Positions 9,699 to 19,923 of a DNA stretch of 50,859 bases are shown here, piece after piece (position 1 is the first letter of the stretch; the number at the start of each line of letters is the position of its first letter). The stretch is from positions 1-50,859 of the forward strand of contig VBCM01000194.1 in assembly GCA_005883675.1 (NCBI GenBank), written 5' to 3'. The stretch comes from Betaproteobacteria bacterium (GTDB lineage Bacteria; Pseudomonadota; Gammaproteobacteria; Burkholderiales; SG8-39). Both the position numbers and the translations under genes were made by a program. The notes below the pieces were generated by a model. It was not told the DNA's origin and did no database searches. It worked only from the letters and a program-made list of their open reading frames with translations.

Positions 9699-9708
9699 AG
9701 AGCGCTCT
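9699..9708. repeat. 10-bp palindrome between divergent lptD and amgK
   Basis: The 25-base gap between the two divergent start codons contains the perfect palindrome AGAGCGCTCT. It lies within about ten bases of both ATGs, so a bound protein could affect both genes. No clear -35 element is seen for either direction; a TATGAT on the minus strand at 9736-9731 could serve as a -10 for lptD. The palindrome could also be chance in this sequence. Confidence 0.3.
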
Positions 9709-9715
9709 TAGTCGG

Positions 9716-10723
9716 ATGTTAGAATTTTCAATCATACACGCCGACGATCGTCGCTCGCGCCTCGAGCGCTGGCTATACGAGGTACTGCGCGCCGAGCTGC
9801 GCGGCGCGCGCTTCACGCTCACGCCGGCATCCGAAGACGCGAGCTTCCGCCGCTACTTCCGCGCCACGCTCGACGATGGCCGCAGCTACGTGATCATGGA
9901 TGCGCCTCCGCAGCAGGAGGACTGCCGGCCGTTCGTGCACGTCGCGCGGCTGCTGCAGGAGGCGGGCGTGCATGCGCCGCAGGTGCATGCCGCGGACCTT
10001 GCAGCCGGCTTTCTCCTGCTGTCCGATCTTGGAACGCGTACCTACCTCGGTGAGCTCAATGCCGCGAACGCGGACACGCTGATGCATGATGCGACCGATG
10101 CGCTCGTGCGCTGGCAGCTCGCGACGCGGCAAGGCGAGCTGCCGCCCTATGACGAAGCGCTCCTGCGGCGCGAAATGAACCTCTTTCCCGAGTGGTACGT
10201 CGCATGCCACCGCGGCAAGACCTTGGCCGGCGCGCAGGCACAGGCGCTGGAAGGCATCTTCGCGACGCTGGTGAAGAGCGCGCTCGCGCAGCCTGCGGTA
10301 TACGTGCATCGCGACTATATGCCGCGCAATCTCATGCTGACAGAGCCCAATCCAGGCGTGCTCGACTTCCAGGACGCGGTGATCGGGCCGATCAGCTACG
10401 ACATGGTCTCGCTCGTGCGCGATGCGTTCATCAGCTGGGATGAGGAGCGCGTGCTCGACTGGAGCGTGCGCTATTGGGAAAAGGCGCGCGCCGCGCGCCT
10501 GCCGGTGCCCGGCGATTTCGCCGAGTTCTGGCGTGCGTTCGAGTGGATGGGGCTGCAGCGGCACCTGAAGGTGCTCGGCATTTTCGCGCGCATCAATTAC
10601 CGTGACGGCAAGCCCAAGTATCTGGAGGACACGCCGCGCTTTCTCGGCTATGCGCGGGCGGTCGCCGAGCGCTATCGCGAGCTCGCGCCGCTTGCGCGCT
10701 TGCTGGACGAAGTCGCGGCATGA
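9716..10723 (+). CDS. amgK: Anomeric MurNAc/GlcNAc kinase (aminoglycoside-phosphotransferase fold)
   Basis: 335 residues. The kinase fold is shown by ASEDASFRRYFR near the N-terminus, YVIMDAPPQQEDCRPFV, the catalytic-loop motif VHRDYMPRNLML and the metal-binding LDFQDAV. The C-terminal LQRHLKVLGIFARINYRDGKPKYLEDTPR is characteristic of the AmgK group. With MurU it recycles MurNAc directly to UDP-MurNAc, bypassing the fosfomycin-sensitive de novo step; that pathway is established for Pseudomonas putida. The gene overlaps murU by ATGA. ATG 9716 is the only reasonable start, although its 5' end reads LEFSIIH, which is unusual for the family. Confidence 0.9.
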   Translation: MLEFSIIHADDRRSRLERWLYEVLRAELRGARFTLTPASEDASFRRYFRATLDDGRSYVIMDAPPQQEDCRPFVHVARLLQEAGVHAPQVHAADLAAGFLLLSDLGTRTYLGELNAANADTLMHDATDALVRWQLATRQGELPPYDEALLRREMNLFPEWYVACHRGKTLAGAQAQALEGIFATLVKSALAQPAVYVHRDYMPRNLMLTEPNPGVLDFQDAVIGPISYDMVSLVRDAFISWDEERVLDWSVRYWEKARAARLPVPGDFAEFWRAFEWMGLQRHLKVLGIFARINYRDGKPKYLEDTPRFLGYARAVAERYRELAPLARLLDEVAA

Positions 10724-11397
10724 AAGCGATGCTGCTTGCCGCCGGGCGCGGCGAGCGGCTGCGGCCGCTCACCGAGCACACGCCGAAGGCGCTGGTCGCA
10801 GTCGGCGGCAAGCCGCTGATGGGCTGGCACCTCGAGCGCCTGGCGGCGGCGGGTTGCCGGGAGGCGGTGATCAACGTCTCGCACCTCGCCCAGCAAATCA
10901 TCGACTATGTCGCCGACGGCCAGCGTTTCGGGCTCAGCGTGCGCTATTCGCGCGAAGCCGAGCCGCTCGAGACCGCGGGCGGCATCGCGACCGCGCTGCC
11001 GCTCCTTGGCAGCGCGCCATTTCTCCTCGTTAACGCCGACATCTATTGCGAAGTGCCGTTCCGGCCGCTGCTCGCCCACCCGCTCGGCGGCATGCTCGCC
11101 CATCTCGTGCTGGTGCCGAATCCGCCGCACCGCCCGCAGGGCGATTTTTCGCTCGCTGCAGGCCACGTCGGCACCGCCAGCGCGCCGCGCTACACTTATG
11201 CCGGCGTCGCCGTGATGTCGCCGCAACTTGTCGGATCGGTGAAGCGCGGCGAAAAGGCGCCGCTTGCGCCGCACTTGTACCGCGCCGCCGGGCAGGAGCG
11301 GCTCTCCGGCGAATTGTTCACGGGACTCTGGCAGGACGTGGGCACGCCCGAGCGCGTCGCCGAGCTCGCAGCACAACTTGCATCGCGAACATCATGA
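10720..11397 (+). CDS. murU: N-acetylmuramate alpha-1-phosphate uridylyltransferase
   Basis: 225 residues of nucleotidyltransferase fold. The signature LLAAGRGERLRPLTEHTPKALVAVGGKPL lies at residues 5-33, with VNVSHL-like INVSHLAQQI and the metal-binding NADIY. ETAGGIATALPLL is typical of the MurU/RmlA group. C-terminal WQDVGTPERVAEL closes the domain. It makes UDP-MurNAc from MurNAc-1-phosphate, the second step of the recycling route begun by AmgK. The gene has ATGA overlaps on both sides, with amgK and pepP. Confidence 0.92.
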   Translation: MKAMLLAAGRGERLRPLTEHTPKALVAVGGKPLMGWHLERLAAAGCREAVINVSHLAQQIIDYVADGQRFGLSVRYSREAEPLETAGGIATALPLLGSAPFLLVNADIYCEVPFRPLLAHPLGGMLAHLVLVPNPPHRPQGDFSLAAGHVGTASAPRYTYAGVAVMSPQLVGSVKRGEKAPLAPHLYRAAGQERLSGELFTGLWQDVGTPERVAELAAQLASRTS

Positions 11398-12719
11398 AAG
11401 CCGCCGACCATCTTGCTCTTTACGCCACGCGCCGCGAACGCCTCGCGGCGCTGATGGGTGAAGGTGTCGCGCTCATCGCCACCGCTCCCGAGCGCGTGCG
11501 CAATCGCGACAGCCATTACCCCTATCGCTTCGACAGCTACTTTTACTACCTCACCGGCTTCGTCGAGCCCGAGGCGGTGCTGGTGGTCGTCGCCGGCAAA
11601 TCACCCAAGGCGCTCCTTTTCTGCCGCAACCGCGACCCCGAGCGCGAGACCTGGGAGGGCTTTCGCTACGGGCCTGAAGGCGCGCGCGAGCGCTTTGGCT
11701 TCGACGAGGCTCATCCGGTGGGCGAGCTCGACGAGGCGCTGCCGAAGCTCCTCGAAGACCAGCCGGTGCTCTATTACCCCGTTGGCGCGGAGGCCGACTG
11801 GGACGCGCGCGTGATGCGCTGGCTCAACATCGTGCGCGCGAAGTCGCGCGCCGGGATCGCGGCGCCCGAGCGGCTGCACGACGTGCGCGCGCTGCTCGAC
11901 GACATGCGCCTCGTCAAAGACGAGCAGGAGCTCGCCACCATGCGACGCGCGGCGCGCATCGCCGCCGCGGCGCACCGCCGCGCCATGCAGGCCGCGCGCC
12001 CCGGCCGCATGGAGTACGAGATCGAGGCCGAGCTGCTGCACGAATTCCGGCGCAATGGCGCGCAGTTTCCGGCGTACTCGCCGATCGTGGCGGCCGGCGC
12101 GAACGCCTGTGTGCTGCATTACGTGGCGAACGACGCCCGCCTGCGCGACGGCGACCTGCTGCTGATCGATGCGGGCTGCGAGCTCGATGGCTACGCCTCC
12201 GACATCACGCGCACGTTCCCGGTGAATGGACGCTTCAGCGGCGCGCAGCGCGAAGTTTATGAGCTGGTGCTTGCTGCGCAGCGCGCGGCGATGGCGAAGG
12301 TGCGCAGCGGCAACGCCTGGAACGAGCCGCACGACGCGGCGGTGCGCGTGCTCGCGCAAGGCATGCTCGACCTCGAGCTTCTCTCCGGTTCGCTCGACGA
12401 GGTGCTGGAGAAGGAAACCTATAAGCGCTTCTACATGCACCGCACGGGCCATTGGCTCGGGCTCGACGTGCACGACGCCGGCGAATACAAGCGGCAGGGC
12501 AACTGGCGGCGCCTGGCGCCGGGCATGGCGCTGACGGTCGAGCCGGGCCTCTATATCCGCGCGGCCGACGACGTGCCCGCGCGGCTGCGCGACATCGGCG
12601 TGCGCATCGAAGATGACGTCGTGGTGACCGCAGGCGAATGCGAGGTGATTACCGCCGAGGCGCCGAAGCTCGTCGACGACATCGAGGCGCTGATGCGCGA
12701 TGGCCGCTCCGCCGGTTGA
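11394..12719 (+). CDS. pepP: Xaa-Pro aminopeptidase
   Basis: 441 residues from ATG 11394. The N-terminal aminopeptidase-P domain starts HLALYATRRERLAALMG and includes SHYPYRFDSYFYYLTGFVEPEAVLVV. The C-terminal pita-bread domain has the dinuclear metal ligands: LIDAGCELDGYASDITRTFP (two aspartates), HRTGHWLGLDVHDAGEY (histidine), LTVEPGLYI and RIEDDVVVT (two glutamates). It removes N-terminal residues ahead of proline in the cytoplasm. It overlaps murU by ATGA and ubiH by 20 bases. PepP next to a UbiH-type gene is a common arrangement in proteobacteria. Confidence 0.95.
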   Translation: MKAADHLALYATRRERLAALMGEGVALIATAPERVRNRDSHYPYRFDSYFYYLTGFVEPEAVLVVVAGKSPKALLFCRNRDPERETWEGFRYGPEGARERFGFDEAHPVGELDEALPKLLEDQPVLYYPVGAEADWDARVMRWLNIVRAKSRAGIAAPERLHDVRALLDDMRLVKDEQELATMRRAARIAAAAHRRAMQAARPGRMEYEIEAELLHEFRRNGAQFPAYSPIVAAGANACVLHYVANDARLRDGDLLLIDAGCELDGYASDITRTFPVNGRFSGAQREVYELVLAAQRAAMAKVRSGNAWNEPHDAAVRVLAQGMLDLELLSGSLDEVLEKETYKRFYMHRTGHWLGLDVHDAGEYKRQGNWRRLAPGMALTVEPGLYIRAADDVPARLRDIGVRIEDDVVVTAGECEVITAEAPKLVDDIEALMRDGRSAG

Positions 12720-13761
12720 CGTCGTGCCTTTGCGGGTTGACGTCCTTATTCGCGGCGCGGGCCCGGTTGGCTGCGCTGCCGCCCTCGCCCTGCGGCTCGC
12801 GGGTCTCAGCGTCGCCATCGTCAATGGGCGTTCGCCGCCGCCCGCGTTTCGCCCGCTCGCCCTCTCCTATGCCAGCCGCCTGATCCTCGAGCGGCTCGGC
12901 GTCTGGCAACGCGTCGCCGTGACGCCGATCGAGCACATCGTCGTATCCCAGGCGGGCCGCTACGGCCGCACGCGGCTCGATGCTGCTGATGCGGGCGTGC
13001 CAGCGCTCGGCTATCAGACCGAATACGCGGCGCTTGTCGGCGCTCTGAGATCAGCGCTGGGCGATGTGCTCACGGCCGAGGCGCCCGCGGCGAAGTGCAT
13101 CGTGCATGCCGAAGGCACGCCGGGCGAGCAGCCCGGGAAGCGTTACCGCCACCATGTGCTCGTGGCGCTGCTCGAGAGCAACCCCGCGGCATCCGCGACC
13201 GCCTATGAGCGCTTCACGGCCGAGGGACCGCTCGCCCTGCTGCCGCTTGCAGGCCACTACGCCCTGATATGGAGTCTCGAGCCGGCTCGGGCCCAGCACC
13301 TCGCCGACGCGCCGCAGCCGGAGTTCATCGAGCAGCTGGCGCAAGTCGCGCCATCCGGCGCCGGGCGCGTCCTGAGCGTTCAGTCGCGGAGCGTGCAGGT
13401 GCCGACGCTGAAAGTGCGCCGCGTGCGCGCGAGCGCAAACGAGGTCTACATCGGCAACGCGGCGCAGACGCTGCATCCGGTTGCGGGGCAAGGGCTGAAT
13501 CTCGGCCTGCGCGACGCCTGGGACCTCGCGTGCGCGCTCGCCGCGGCGCCGGATCCAGGCGACGCCGCTTTGCTAGCACGCTTCGCCGCAGCGCGGCGGC
13601 TCGATGCGCGTGCAGCGATCGGCGTCACCGATTTTCTTGCCTCCGGCTTCGCCGCTTCGAGCGCGCTGATGAGCGCAGCGTTGATGACGCTCGATTTTTT
13701 TCCGCCGGCGCGCCGCTTTTTCGCGCGACGCATGATTTACGGCGCGTCGGCGCTTCCCTGA
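12700..13761 (+). CDS. ubiH: UbiH-family FAD-dependent monooxygenase (ubiquinone biosynthesis), short form
   Basis: 353 residues. FAD-binding elements are the Rossmann motif LIRGAGPVGCAAALAL near the N-terminus and IGNAAQTLHPVAGQGLNLGLRDAWDLA in the C-terminal half, typical of ubiquinone hydroxylases. Central CIVHAEG and AYERFTAEGPLALLPL match betaproteobacterial UbiH. Most relatives are about 380-390 residues. Here about 20-25 residues expected between LVGALRSAL and CIVHAEG (bases about 13042-13085) are missing, in frame. The ring position hydroxylated cannot be told from sequence. The start overlaps pepP by 20 bases. A C-terminal hydrophobic segment may attach it to the membrane. Confidence 0.82.
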   Translation: MAAPPVDVVPLRVDVLIRGAGPVGCAAALALRLAGLSVAIVNGRSPPPAFRPLALSYASRLILERLGVWQRVAVTPIEHIVVSQAGRYGRTRLDAADAGVPALGYQTEYAALVGALRSALGDVLTAEAPAAKCIVHAEGTPGEQPGKRYRHHVLVALLESNPAASATAYERFTAEGPLALLPLAGHYALIWSLEPARAQHLADAPQPEFIEQLAQVAPSGAGRVLSVQSRSVQVPTLKVRRVRASANEVYIGNAAQTLHPVAGQGLNLGLRDAWDLACALAAAPDPGDAALLARFAAARRLDARAAIGVTDFLASGFAASSALMSAALMTLDFFPPARRFFARRMIYGASALP

Positions 13762-13785
13762 AAAAAGATTTGCGGTAAAATCCGC
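13753..13785 (+). promoter_or_regulatory. Candidate promoter for the dusB-fis operon
   Basis: The 52-base gap after ubiH has a -10-like TAAAAT at 13776-13781, flanked by GCGG and CCGC that form a small inverted repeat over 13772-13785. A poor -35 (CTTCCC) sits 17 bases upstream at 13753-13758. The A-rich run AAAAAA at 13761-13766 contrasts with the GC-rich surroundings. Placement 33 bases before dusB ATG fits a leader. dusB-fis promoters are growth-rate controlled in enterobacteria; whether that holds here is unknown. Confidence 0.5.
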
Positions 13786-13813
13786 TTCCCTTCGCAATTC
13801 TTCGGCCCTGGCA

Positions 13814-14782
13814 ATGAAAATCGGCGCCCACGCGCTGCCTTCCGCAGTGTTTGTCGCGCCAATGGCTGGGATCACCGATCGCCCCTTCCGCCGCCTCGCC
13901 AGGCGCTACGGCGCCGGGCTCGCCACTTCAGAGATGGTGTCAGCGCGGCCCGAGCTGCGCGCGACGCGCAAGTCGCTGCTGCGGCTCGATCATGCCGGCG
14001 AGCCGCAGCCGGTGTCGGTGCAGATCGCGGGCGCCGACCCGGCGATGCTCGCCGACGCCGCGCGCTATAACGTCGAGCGCGGCGCCCAGATCATCGACAT
14101 CAACATGGGCTGCCCGGCGAAGAAGGTGTGCAATGTCGCGGCCGGCTCGGCGCTCCTCTCGGACGAGAGCCTGCTCGGGCGCATCGTCGAGGCGGTCGTC
14201 GCTGCGGTCGACGTGCCGGTGACGGTGAAGCTCCGCACCGGACCGAGCCCCGAGCGGCGCAACGCGGTGCGCATTGCACGCATCGTGGCGGCCGCGGGCG
14301 CCCGGATGCTTGCCATCCATGGGCGCACGCGCGCCTGCATGTTCGAAGGCCAGGCGGAGTACGAGACCATCGCTGAAGTGAAGTCGCGCAGCGGCATCCC
14401 GGTGATCGCCAACGGCGACATCGCGACGCCGCAAGATGCGAAGCGCGTGCTCGAGCTGACCGGAGCCGACGGCATCATGATCGGCCGCGCGGCGCAGGGT
14501 CGGCCGTGGCTCTTTCGCCAGATCACGCACTACCTCGCGACCGGCGAGCTGCTCTCCGCACCGGGGCCGCGAGAGATGGGCAAGGTGCTGGTTGAGCACC
14601 TGGACGGCTTGTACGATCTCTACGGCGACGAGCAAGGCACGCGCGTCGCGCGCAAGCACATCGGCTGGACGGTAAGGGAACTGCCGGGAGGAGAGGGCCT
14701 GCGTAACCGCGTCAACGGCATGGCCGTGGCGCAGGCGCAGCGTGCTGCAGTGAACGACTATTTCGAGAGACTTGCCGCATGA
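13814..14782 (+). CDS. dusB: tRNA-dihydrouridine synthase B
   Basis: 322 residues. An FMN-binding TIM barrel begins [24 protein letters not shown]. Further motifs are [42 protein letters not shown] (with the catalytic cysteine in the NMGCP stretch), [20 protein letters not shown] and IANGDI. A helical tRNA-binding domain forms the C-terminus. It reduces specific uridines in tRNA D-loops. The fis start overlaps its stop codon, the conserved dusB-fis arrangement. Confidence 0.96.
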   Translation: MKIGAHALPSAVFVAPMAGITDRPFRRLARRYGAGLATSEMVSARPELRATRKSLLRLDHAGEPQPVSVQIAGADPAMLADAARYNVERGAQIIDINMGCPAKKVCNVAAGSALLSDESLLGRIVEAVVAAVDVPVTVKLRTGPSPERRNAVRIARIVAAAGARMLAIHGRTRACMFEGQAEYETIAEVKSRSGIPVIANGDIATPQDAKRVLELTGADGIMIGRAAQGRPWLFRQITHYLATGELLSAPGPREMGKVLVEHLDGLYDLYGDEQGTRVARKHIGWTVRELPGGEGLRNRVNGMAVAQAQRAAVNDYFERLAA

Positions 14783-15018
14783 ACCGCGCGAACGAGCTGC
14801 ACGAAGCCGTCAAGCGCTCCCTCGAGCGCTACTTCAAGGACATGGACGGGGAGACGCCCACCGCGATCTACGACATGGTGCTGAAGAACATCGAGCGGCC
14901 GATGATCGAGACCGTGCTCGGCCACGCCGAGGGCAACCAGTCGCTTGCCGCGCAGATGCTCGGCATCAACCGCAACACGCTGCGCAAGAAAATGCAGCAG
15001 CTGCGGATCAAAGGATAG
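14779..15018 (+). CDS. fis: Fis family nucleoid-associated DNA-binding protein
   Basis: 79 residues, the short betaproteobacterial Fis form. The C-terminal helix-turn-helix reads [33 protein letters not shown], nearly the textbook Fis/NtrC-type motif. The N-terminal beta-hairpin arm of enterobacterial Fis is reduced. Fis dimers bend DNA and activate rRNA and other promoters during rapid growth. The ATG overlaps the dusB stop (ATGA) and the TAG stop overlaps the GTG start of purH (TAGTG), so all three are likely one transcript. Confidence 0.94.
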   Translation: MNRANELHEAVKRSLERYFKDMDGETPTAIYDMVLKNIERPMIETVLGHAEGNQSLAAQMLGINRNTLRKKMQQLRIKG

Positions 15019-16565
15019 TGCAGCGCGTCCGCCGGGCGCTCGTCAGCGTCTCGGACAAGGCGGGCGTCGTTGAATTCGCGCGCGGGCTTGCCGCGTGCGG
15101 CTACCGCATCCTCTCCACGGGCGGCACTGCCGCGCTCCTTGCGCGCGAAGGCATTGCCGTCACCGAAGTCTCGGCGTACACCGGCTTCCCGGAGATGCTC
15201 GATGGGCGGGTGAAGACGCTGCACCCGCGCATCCACGCCGGGCTTCTCGCGCGGCGCGAAGATCCGAAACACATGGCGGCGCTCGCGCACGCGGGCATCG
15301 AGACGATCGAGCTCCTCGTCGTCAACCTCTATCCGTTCCAGGCGACGGTAGCGCGCGAGGACTGCACGCTCGAAGAGGCCGTGGAAAACATCGATATCGG
15401 CGGGCCCGCGATGCTGCGCGCGGCGGCCAAGAACTACGGCTCGGTCGCGGCGATCGTCGATCCGGCGGACTACCCGCAGGTGCTGGAAGAGCTGCGCACG
15501 CAAGGCGCCGTATCGGCCGAGACGCGCCTGGCGCTCGCGCGCAAGGCATTCGCGCATACCGCGGCCTACGACGGCGCGGTCGCCAATTACCTCACTGCGC
15601 CGCGGGGCGCGGAGTACCCGGCGGTGCTGACGCTGCAGTTCCACAAGCTCCAGGACCTGCGCTACGGCGAGAACCCGCACCAGAGCGCCGCGTTCTACCG
15701 CGATGCGCGGCCGGTGGCGGGCGCGCTCGCCAGCTATCGTCAGGTGCAGGGCAAGGAACTCTCGTACAACAACATCGCCGACGCAGACGCGGCGTGGGAA
15801 TGCGTCAAGCAGTTCGAGGAGCCGGCGTGCGTCATCGTCAAGCATGCGAACCCGTGCGGTGTCGCCGTCGGCGCCACGCTGCAGGCGGCGTATGAGCGCG
15901 CGTTCGCCACCGATCCGGTCTCGGCGTTCGGCGGCATCCTCGGTTTCAATCGCGCGCTCGATGCCGGCGCGGCGCAGGCGCTCGGCCAGCAGTTCGCCGA
16001 GGTCATCATCGCGCCGCGCGTGGCGCCCGACGCCTTGGAAGTACTGAAAGGCAAGGCCAACCTGCGCCTGCTCGAAGTGCCGCTCGCGCGCGAGCACCAG
16101 GCGCACGACTACAAGCGCATCGGCGGCGGGCTGCTCGTGCAAGCTGCGGATAGCCGCATGGTGGAGCGCCGCGAGCTGCGCGTGGTGACGCGAAAAGCAC
16201 CGAGCGAAGCGCAATGGGGCGATCTCGCGTTCGCCTGGCGCGTCGCCAAATTCGTAAAGTCCAATGCGATCGTCTTCGCCAGCGACCGTGCCACGCTCGG
16301 CATCGGTGCTGGCCAGATGAGCCGCGTCGACAGCGTGCGCATCGCCGCGCTGAAGGCGCAAAGCGCGAAGCTCTCGCTCGCCGGAGCCGCCGTAGCGTCG
16401 GACGCGTTCTTTCCGTTCCGCGACGGCGTGGACGTGCTCGCCCAGGCGGGCGCCGCGGCGCTGATCCAGCCCGGCGGCAGCGTGCGCGACGAGGAGGTGA
16501 TCGCCGCGGCCGACGAGCACGGCATCGCCATGGTGTTTAGCGGCGTGCGCCACTTCCGGCATTAA
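15018..16565 (+). CDS. purH: Bifunctional AICAR transformylase / IMP cyclohydrolase
   Basis: 515 residues from GTG 15018. The N-terminal MGS-like cyclohydrolase domain reads [53 protein letters not shown]. The AICAR transformylase domain carries [38 protein letters not shown] (catalytic lysine and histidine), DPVSAFGGI and a C-terminal FSGVRHFRH. It performs the last two steps of IMP synthesis. GTG is chosen because it overlaps the fis stop and begins the homology within seven residues. It joins purD by TAATG. Confidence 0.96.
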   Translation: MQRVRRALVSVSDKAGVVEFARGLAACGYRILSTGGTAALLAREGIAVTEVSAYTGFPEMLDGRVKTLHPRIHAGLLARREDPKHMAALAHAGIETIELLVVNLYPFQATVAREDCTLEEAVENIDIGGPAMLRAAAKNYGSVAAIVDPADYPQVLEELRTQGAVSAETRLALARKAFAHTAAYDGAVANYLTAPRGAEYPAVLTLQFHKLQDLRYGENPHQSAAFYRDARPVAGALASYRQVQGKELSYNNIADADAAWECVKQFEEPACVIVKHANPCGVAVGATLQAAYERAFATDPVSAFGGILGFNRALDAGAAQALGQQFAEVIIAPRVAPDALEVLKGKANLRLLEVPLAREHQAHDYKRIGGGLLVQAADSRMVERRELRVVTRKAPSEAQWGDLAFAWRVAKFVKSNAIVFASDRATLGIGAGQMSRVDSVRIAALKAQSAKLSLAGAAVASDAFFPFRDGVDVLAQAGAAALIQPGGSVRDEEVIAAADEHGIAMVFSGVRHFRH

Positions 16566-17839
16566 TGAAGCTCCTCGTCGTCGGCGGCGGCGGACGCGAG
16601 CACGCGCTCGCCTGGAAACTCGCGCAGAGCCCACGCGTGCAGAAGGTGTTCGTCGCGCCGGGGAACGGCGGCACCGCATCTGAGCCCGGGGTCCAGAACG
16701 TCGCGCCCACCGAGACGGCGGCGCTGATCGATCTCTGCCGGCGCGAGCAGATTCAGCTCACGCTGGTGGGGCCGGAGGCGCCGCTTGCCGCAGGCATCGT
16801 CGATGCGTTTCGCGACGCGGGTTTGCGCATCTTTGGGCCGACGCGCGCAGCGGCGCAGCTCGAGTCCTCCAAGGACTTCGCCAAGAGCTTCATGGTGCGC
16901 CACGGTCTGCCGACCGCGCGGCACCGCAGCTTCGACAACGCGCGCGACGCGAGAGCGTACATCGCCGCCGAGCGCACGCCGATCGTCGTCAAGGCCGACG
17001 GCCTCGCCGCCGGCAAAGGCGTGGTGGTCGCCGCCACGCGCGAGGAGGCGAACGCCGCCCTCGACGCCATGCTGGTCCAGCGGCGCTATGGCGCCGCGGG
17101 CGGCCGCGTGGTGGTGGAGGAGTTCCTGGAAGGCGAGGAGGCGAGCTTCATCGTGATGTGCGACGGCACGCACGTGCTGCCGCTCGCCACGAGCCAGGAT
17201 CACAAGCGGCTGCGCGATGGCGACCAGGGTCCGAACACCGGCGGCATGGGCGCCTATTCGCCGGCACCGATCGTCACGCCCAAGGTCCACGCGCGCGTGA
17301 TGCGCGAAATCATCCAGCCGGCGGTACAAGGCATGGCGCAGGAAGGCCATCCCTACGTCGGGTTTCTCTACGCCGGGCTGATGATCGACAGCGCCGGCAA
17401 CCCGCGCGCGCTGGAATTCAACTGCCGGCTGGGCGACCCGGAGACCGAGCCCATCCTCATGCGCCTGAAGTCCGACCTGCTCGAGCTCGTCGAGCACGCG
17501 CTCGCCGGTACGCTCGAGCGCGCCGAGGCCGAATGGGACCGGCGCTGCGCGCTCGGCGTGGTGCTCGCCGCCGCCGGCTATCCGGACGAGCCGCGCAAGG
17601 GCGATCGCATTCAAGGTCTGCCCGCGCCGGCGCCCGATTGCCGCGTGTTCCATGCCGGCACGCGGCTCGATAGCGGCACGCTCGTCACGAACGGCGGACG
17701 CGTGCTCTGCGTCACCGCGCTCGGCGATTCATTGCGCATCGCGCGCAGCCGCGCGTACGAGGCGATCGAGCGCATCCGCTACGACGGCATGCAGTATCGG
17801 CGCGATATCGGCCATCGCGCGCTCAAGAAAAGCCGCTAG
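16565..17839 (+). CDS. purD: Phosphoribosylamine-glycine ligase
   Basis: 424 residues, full length. The N-terminal domain begins [21 protein letters not shown]. The ATP-grasp part has [53 protein letters not shown] and [20 protein letters not shown]. The enzyme makes glycinamide ribonucleotide, the second committed purine step. The start codon shares a base with the purH stop, and hemF starts two bases after its own stop. Confidence 0.97.
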   Translation: MKLLVVGGGGREHALAWKLAQSPRVQKVFVAPGNGGTASEPGVQNVAPTETAALIDLCRREQIQLTLVGPEAPLAAGIVDAFRDAGLRIFGPTRAAAQLESSKDFAKSFMVRHGLPTARHRSFDNARDARAYIAAERTPIVVKADGLAAGKGVVVAATREEANAALDAMLVQRRYGAAGGRVVVEEFLEGEEASFIVMCDGTHVLPLATSQDHKRLRDGDQGPNTGGMGAYSPAPIVTPKVHARVMREIIQPAVQGMAQEGHPYVGFLYAGLMIDSAGNPRALEFNCRLGDPETEPILMRLKSDLLELVEHALAGTLERAEAEWDRRCALGVVLAAAGYPDEPRKGDRIQGLPAPAPDCRVFHAGTRLDSGTLVTNGGRVLCVTALGDSLRIARSRAYEAIERIRYDGMQYRRDIGHRALKKSR

Positions 17840-17841
17840 GC

Positions 17842-18723
17842 GTGCGCGAGCAGGCGGTCTACGATCTCCTCGCCCGGCTGCAGGACCGCATCGTCGCGGC
17901 GCTGGAAGCGCTCGATGGCGGCCGCTTCAGCACCGATCTCTGGCAGCGCGCCGAAGGCGGCGGCGGCGTCACGCGCATGCTGGAGGATGGCGCGGTGTAC
18001 GAGCGCGCCGGCGTGAACGTCTCGCGCGTGCACGGCGCATCACTCCCCGCCTCGGCGACAGCCTCGCGCCCGCAGCTCGCCGGGCGGGCGTACGAGGCAA
18101 TGGGCCTCTCGCTCGTGCTGCACCCACGCAACCCGTACTGCCCGACGGTGCATATGAACACACGCTTTTTCAGCGCCGGCGAGACGTGGTGGTTCGGCGG
18201 CGGCATGGATCTCACGCCCTATTACGGCTTTGTAGAGGATGCGCGCCATTTCCACGCTACCTGCCGCGATGCGCTGGCGCCCTACGGCGCTGACTATTAC
18301 CCGCGGTACAAGCGCTGGTGCGACGAGTACTTCAGGCTGCGCCACCGCGGCGAGCCGCGCGGAGTGGGTGGCATCTTCTACGATGACCTCGCGGATCGCG
18401 ACTTCGACTTCAGCTTCGCGCTCGCCCGCTCCGTCGCGGAGCACTTCCTGCCAGCGTATATGCCGATCCTGGAGCGCCGTCGCGGCGCACCGTACGGCGA
18501 GCGCGAGCGCGACTTCCAGGCGTATCGCCGCGGCCGCTACGTCGAGTTCAACCTGGTCTACGACCGGGGCACGCTTTTTGGCCTGCAGTCAGGTGGGCGC
18601 ACCGAGTCGATCCTGATGTCGCTGCCGCCGCGCGCGGCATGGCGCTACGACTGGCAGCCCGCGCCGGGATCGCCGGAGGAGGCGCTGTACAAGGAGTTTC
18701 TCGTTCCCCGCGACTGGGTCTAA
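17842..18723 (+). CDS. hemF: Oxygen-dependent coproporphyrinogen III oxidase
   Basis: 293 residues. Signature stretches are [87 protein letters not shown] and [32 protein letters not shown]. It oxidatively decarboxylates coproporphyrinogen III with O2, so an aerobic lifestyle is implied. The GTG start is two bases after purD. The stop overlaps that of the convergent hemY by four bases. Confidence 0.97.
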   Translation: MREQAVYDLLARLQDRIVAALEALDGGRFSTDLWQRAEGGGGVTRMLEDGAVYERAGVNVSRVHGASLPASATASRPQLAGRAYEAMGLSLVLHPRNPYCPTVHMNTRFFSAGETWWFGGGMDLTPYYGFVEDARHFHATCRDALAPYGADYYPRYKRWCDEYFRLRHRGEPRGVGGIFYDDLADRDFDFSFALARSVAEHFLPAYMPILERRRGAPYGERERDFQAYRRGRYVEFNLVYDRGTLFGLQSGGRTESILMSLPPRAAWRYDWQPAPGSPEEALYKEFLVPRDWV

Positions 18724-19913
18724 GGCAGCTCGGCCGCGCGGCGAAAGTGGCGCTGCGCTTCGCCCGTGTCGGCCAAGCGCTCGGCGAGCCGCGCGAGCTC
18801 GAGGTGCACGGCGCGCGCGTCCTCGAACGACAGGCTCGCCTCGAGGAAGCTCCGCGCCTTCCCCCAGAGCTCGGCCTGCGCGCACAGGCGCCCGAGCGCG
18901 GCAAGCAGCTCCGGATCGCGGCTATGCGCGGCGAGCCAGCGCTCGGCGCGCTCGATGCGAAGCCGTGCCTCCTCCTCACGCTCGGCAGGCGCCAGGGTCG
19001 TCGGCAGCTGCGCGTATAGCCCAATCAGGCGCGAGCTCCATTCGGCGGCGAGCGCCTTCTCCAGGATCTCGCGCGCGAGCGCCGCAAGCCCGAGCGCGGT
19101 GGCGTGGCGCGCCGCCGCCGCGGCGACGCGCGGGTGCAGCTGGTCGCGCTCACTGATCGCACGCCAGCGCCGCTCGAAGGCGCCGGTATCGTCCGCTGAG
19201 CGGCCGAGGAGCTCGACGTTGGCCTGCACCTTGTACTCCTCGGCGAGCGCGGGCGCGATGGCGTCGCGCTTGACGAGCTGCCCGGCAAGGCGCAGCACCT
19301 CGTCCCAGGCGCCCGCGCCGCGCTCGGCCCGAAGCAAGAGGCGCGCGGTGGCGATGTGGCGCGGCCCCGAGCTCTGCACGCGGCGCAGCGCATCGCGCGC
19401 CGCAGCGAAGTCGCGCTCTTCCAGCGCGAGCTCGGCCCGGCTCACGAGCCGCGCCGTCTGCAGTTCGTCGCCCGCGGCGTCGGCGCGCTCGAGCCAGCGG
19501 TCGCGGTCTTCGAAGTTGCGCATCTGGTGCGCCGCGCGCGCGGCGAGCAGCGCGGCGAGCCCGGGCGCCGGCCCGATCTCGAAGGCGAGCGCGGCCTGGC
19601 GCTCGGCGCGCCGGTAACGGCCTTCGTAGTAGGCCTGCAGCGCCGCGGCGAGCGCGCCATGGGCGCGCTCGCGCCGCCGACGGGCGCGGTAGGCGCGCAC
19701 GGTGGCCGGCAGCGCGAGGATCTGGCCGAGGAGCCGCACGCCCGCGTAGAGGATGGCGAAGCTCGCCGCCGCCGCCAACGCAAAGAAAAACATGGTCACT
19801 TCGACGCGGTAGGGCGGATAGACGAACAGCACGTAGCCCGCGTCGACGCGCCCGAGGATGACGAGCGCCACCGCCGTGGCGAACACGGCGAGCAGCCACG
19901 CGAGCGACCTCAT
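18720..19913 (-). CDS. hemY: HemY-like inner-membrane TPR protein
   Basis: 397 residues. Two N-terminal transmembrane helices (about 5-24 and 40-63) are followed by the HemY N-domain [19 protein letters not shown] long alanine-rich TPR region starts [17 protein letters not shown] and ends in a helical repeat with [25 protein letters not shown]. HemY is genetically linked to heme synthesis but has no proven enzymatic role in proteobacteria; it is distinct from Gram-positive HemY oxidase. It is the last gene of the algZ-algR-hem block. Confidence 0.88.
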   Translation of the reverse strand: MRSLAWLLAVFATAVALVILGRVDAGYVLFVYPPYRVEVTMFFFALAAAASFAILYAGVRLLGQILALPATVRAYRARRRRERAHGALAAALQAYYEGRYRRAERQAALAFEIGPAPGLAALLAARAAHQMRNFEDRDRWLERADAAGDELQTARLVSRAELALEERDFAAARDALRRVQSSGPRHIATARLLLRAERGAGAWDEVLRLAGQLVKRDAIAPALAEEYKVQANVELLGRSADDTGAFERRWRAISERDQLHPRVAAAAARHATALGLAALAREILEKALAAEWSSRLIGLYAQLPTTLAPAEREEEARLRIERAERWLAAHSRDPELLAALGRLCAQAELWGKARSFLEASLSFEDARAVHLELARLAERLADTGEAQRHFRRAAELP

Positions 19914-19923
19914 CCCGCGCAGT

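Noticed and set aside
14868-16679. 603-codon minus-strand open frame antisense to purH
   Set aside because: Shadow of purH; no protein signature.
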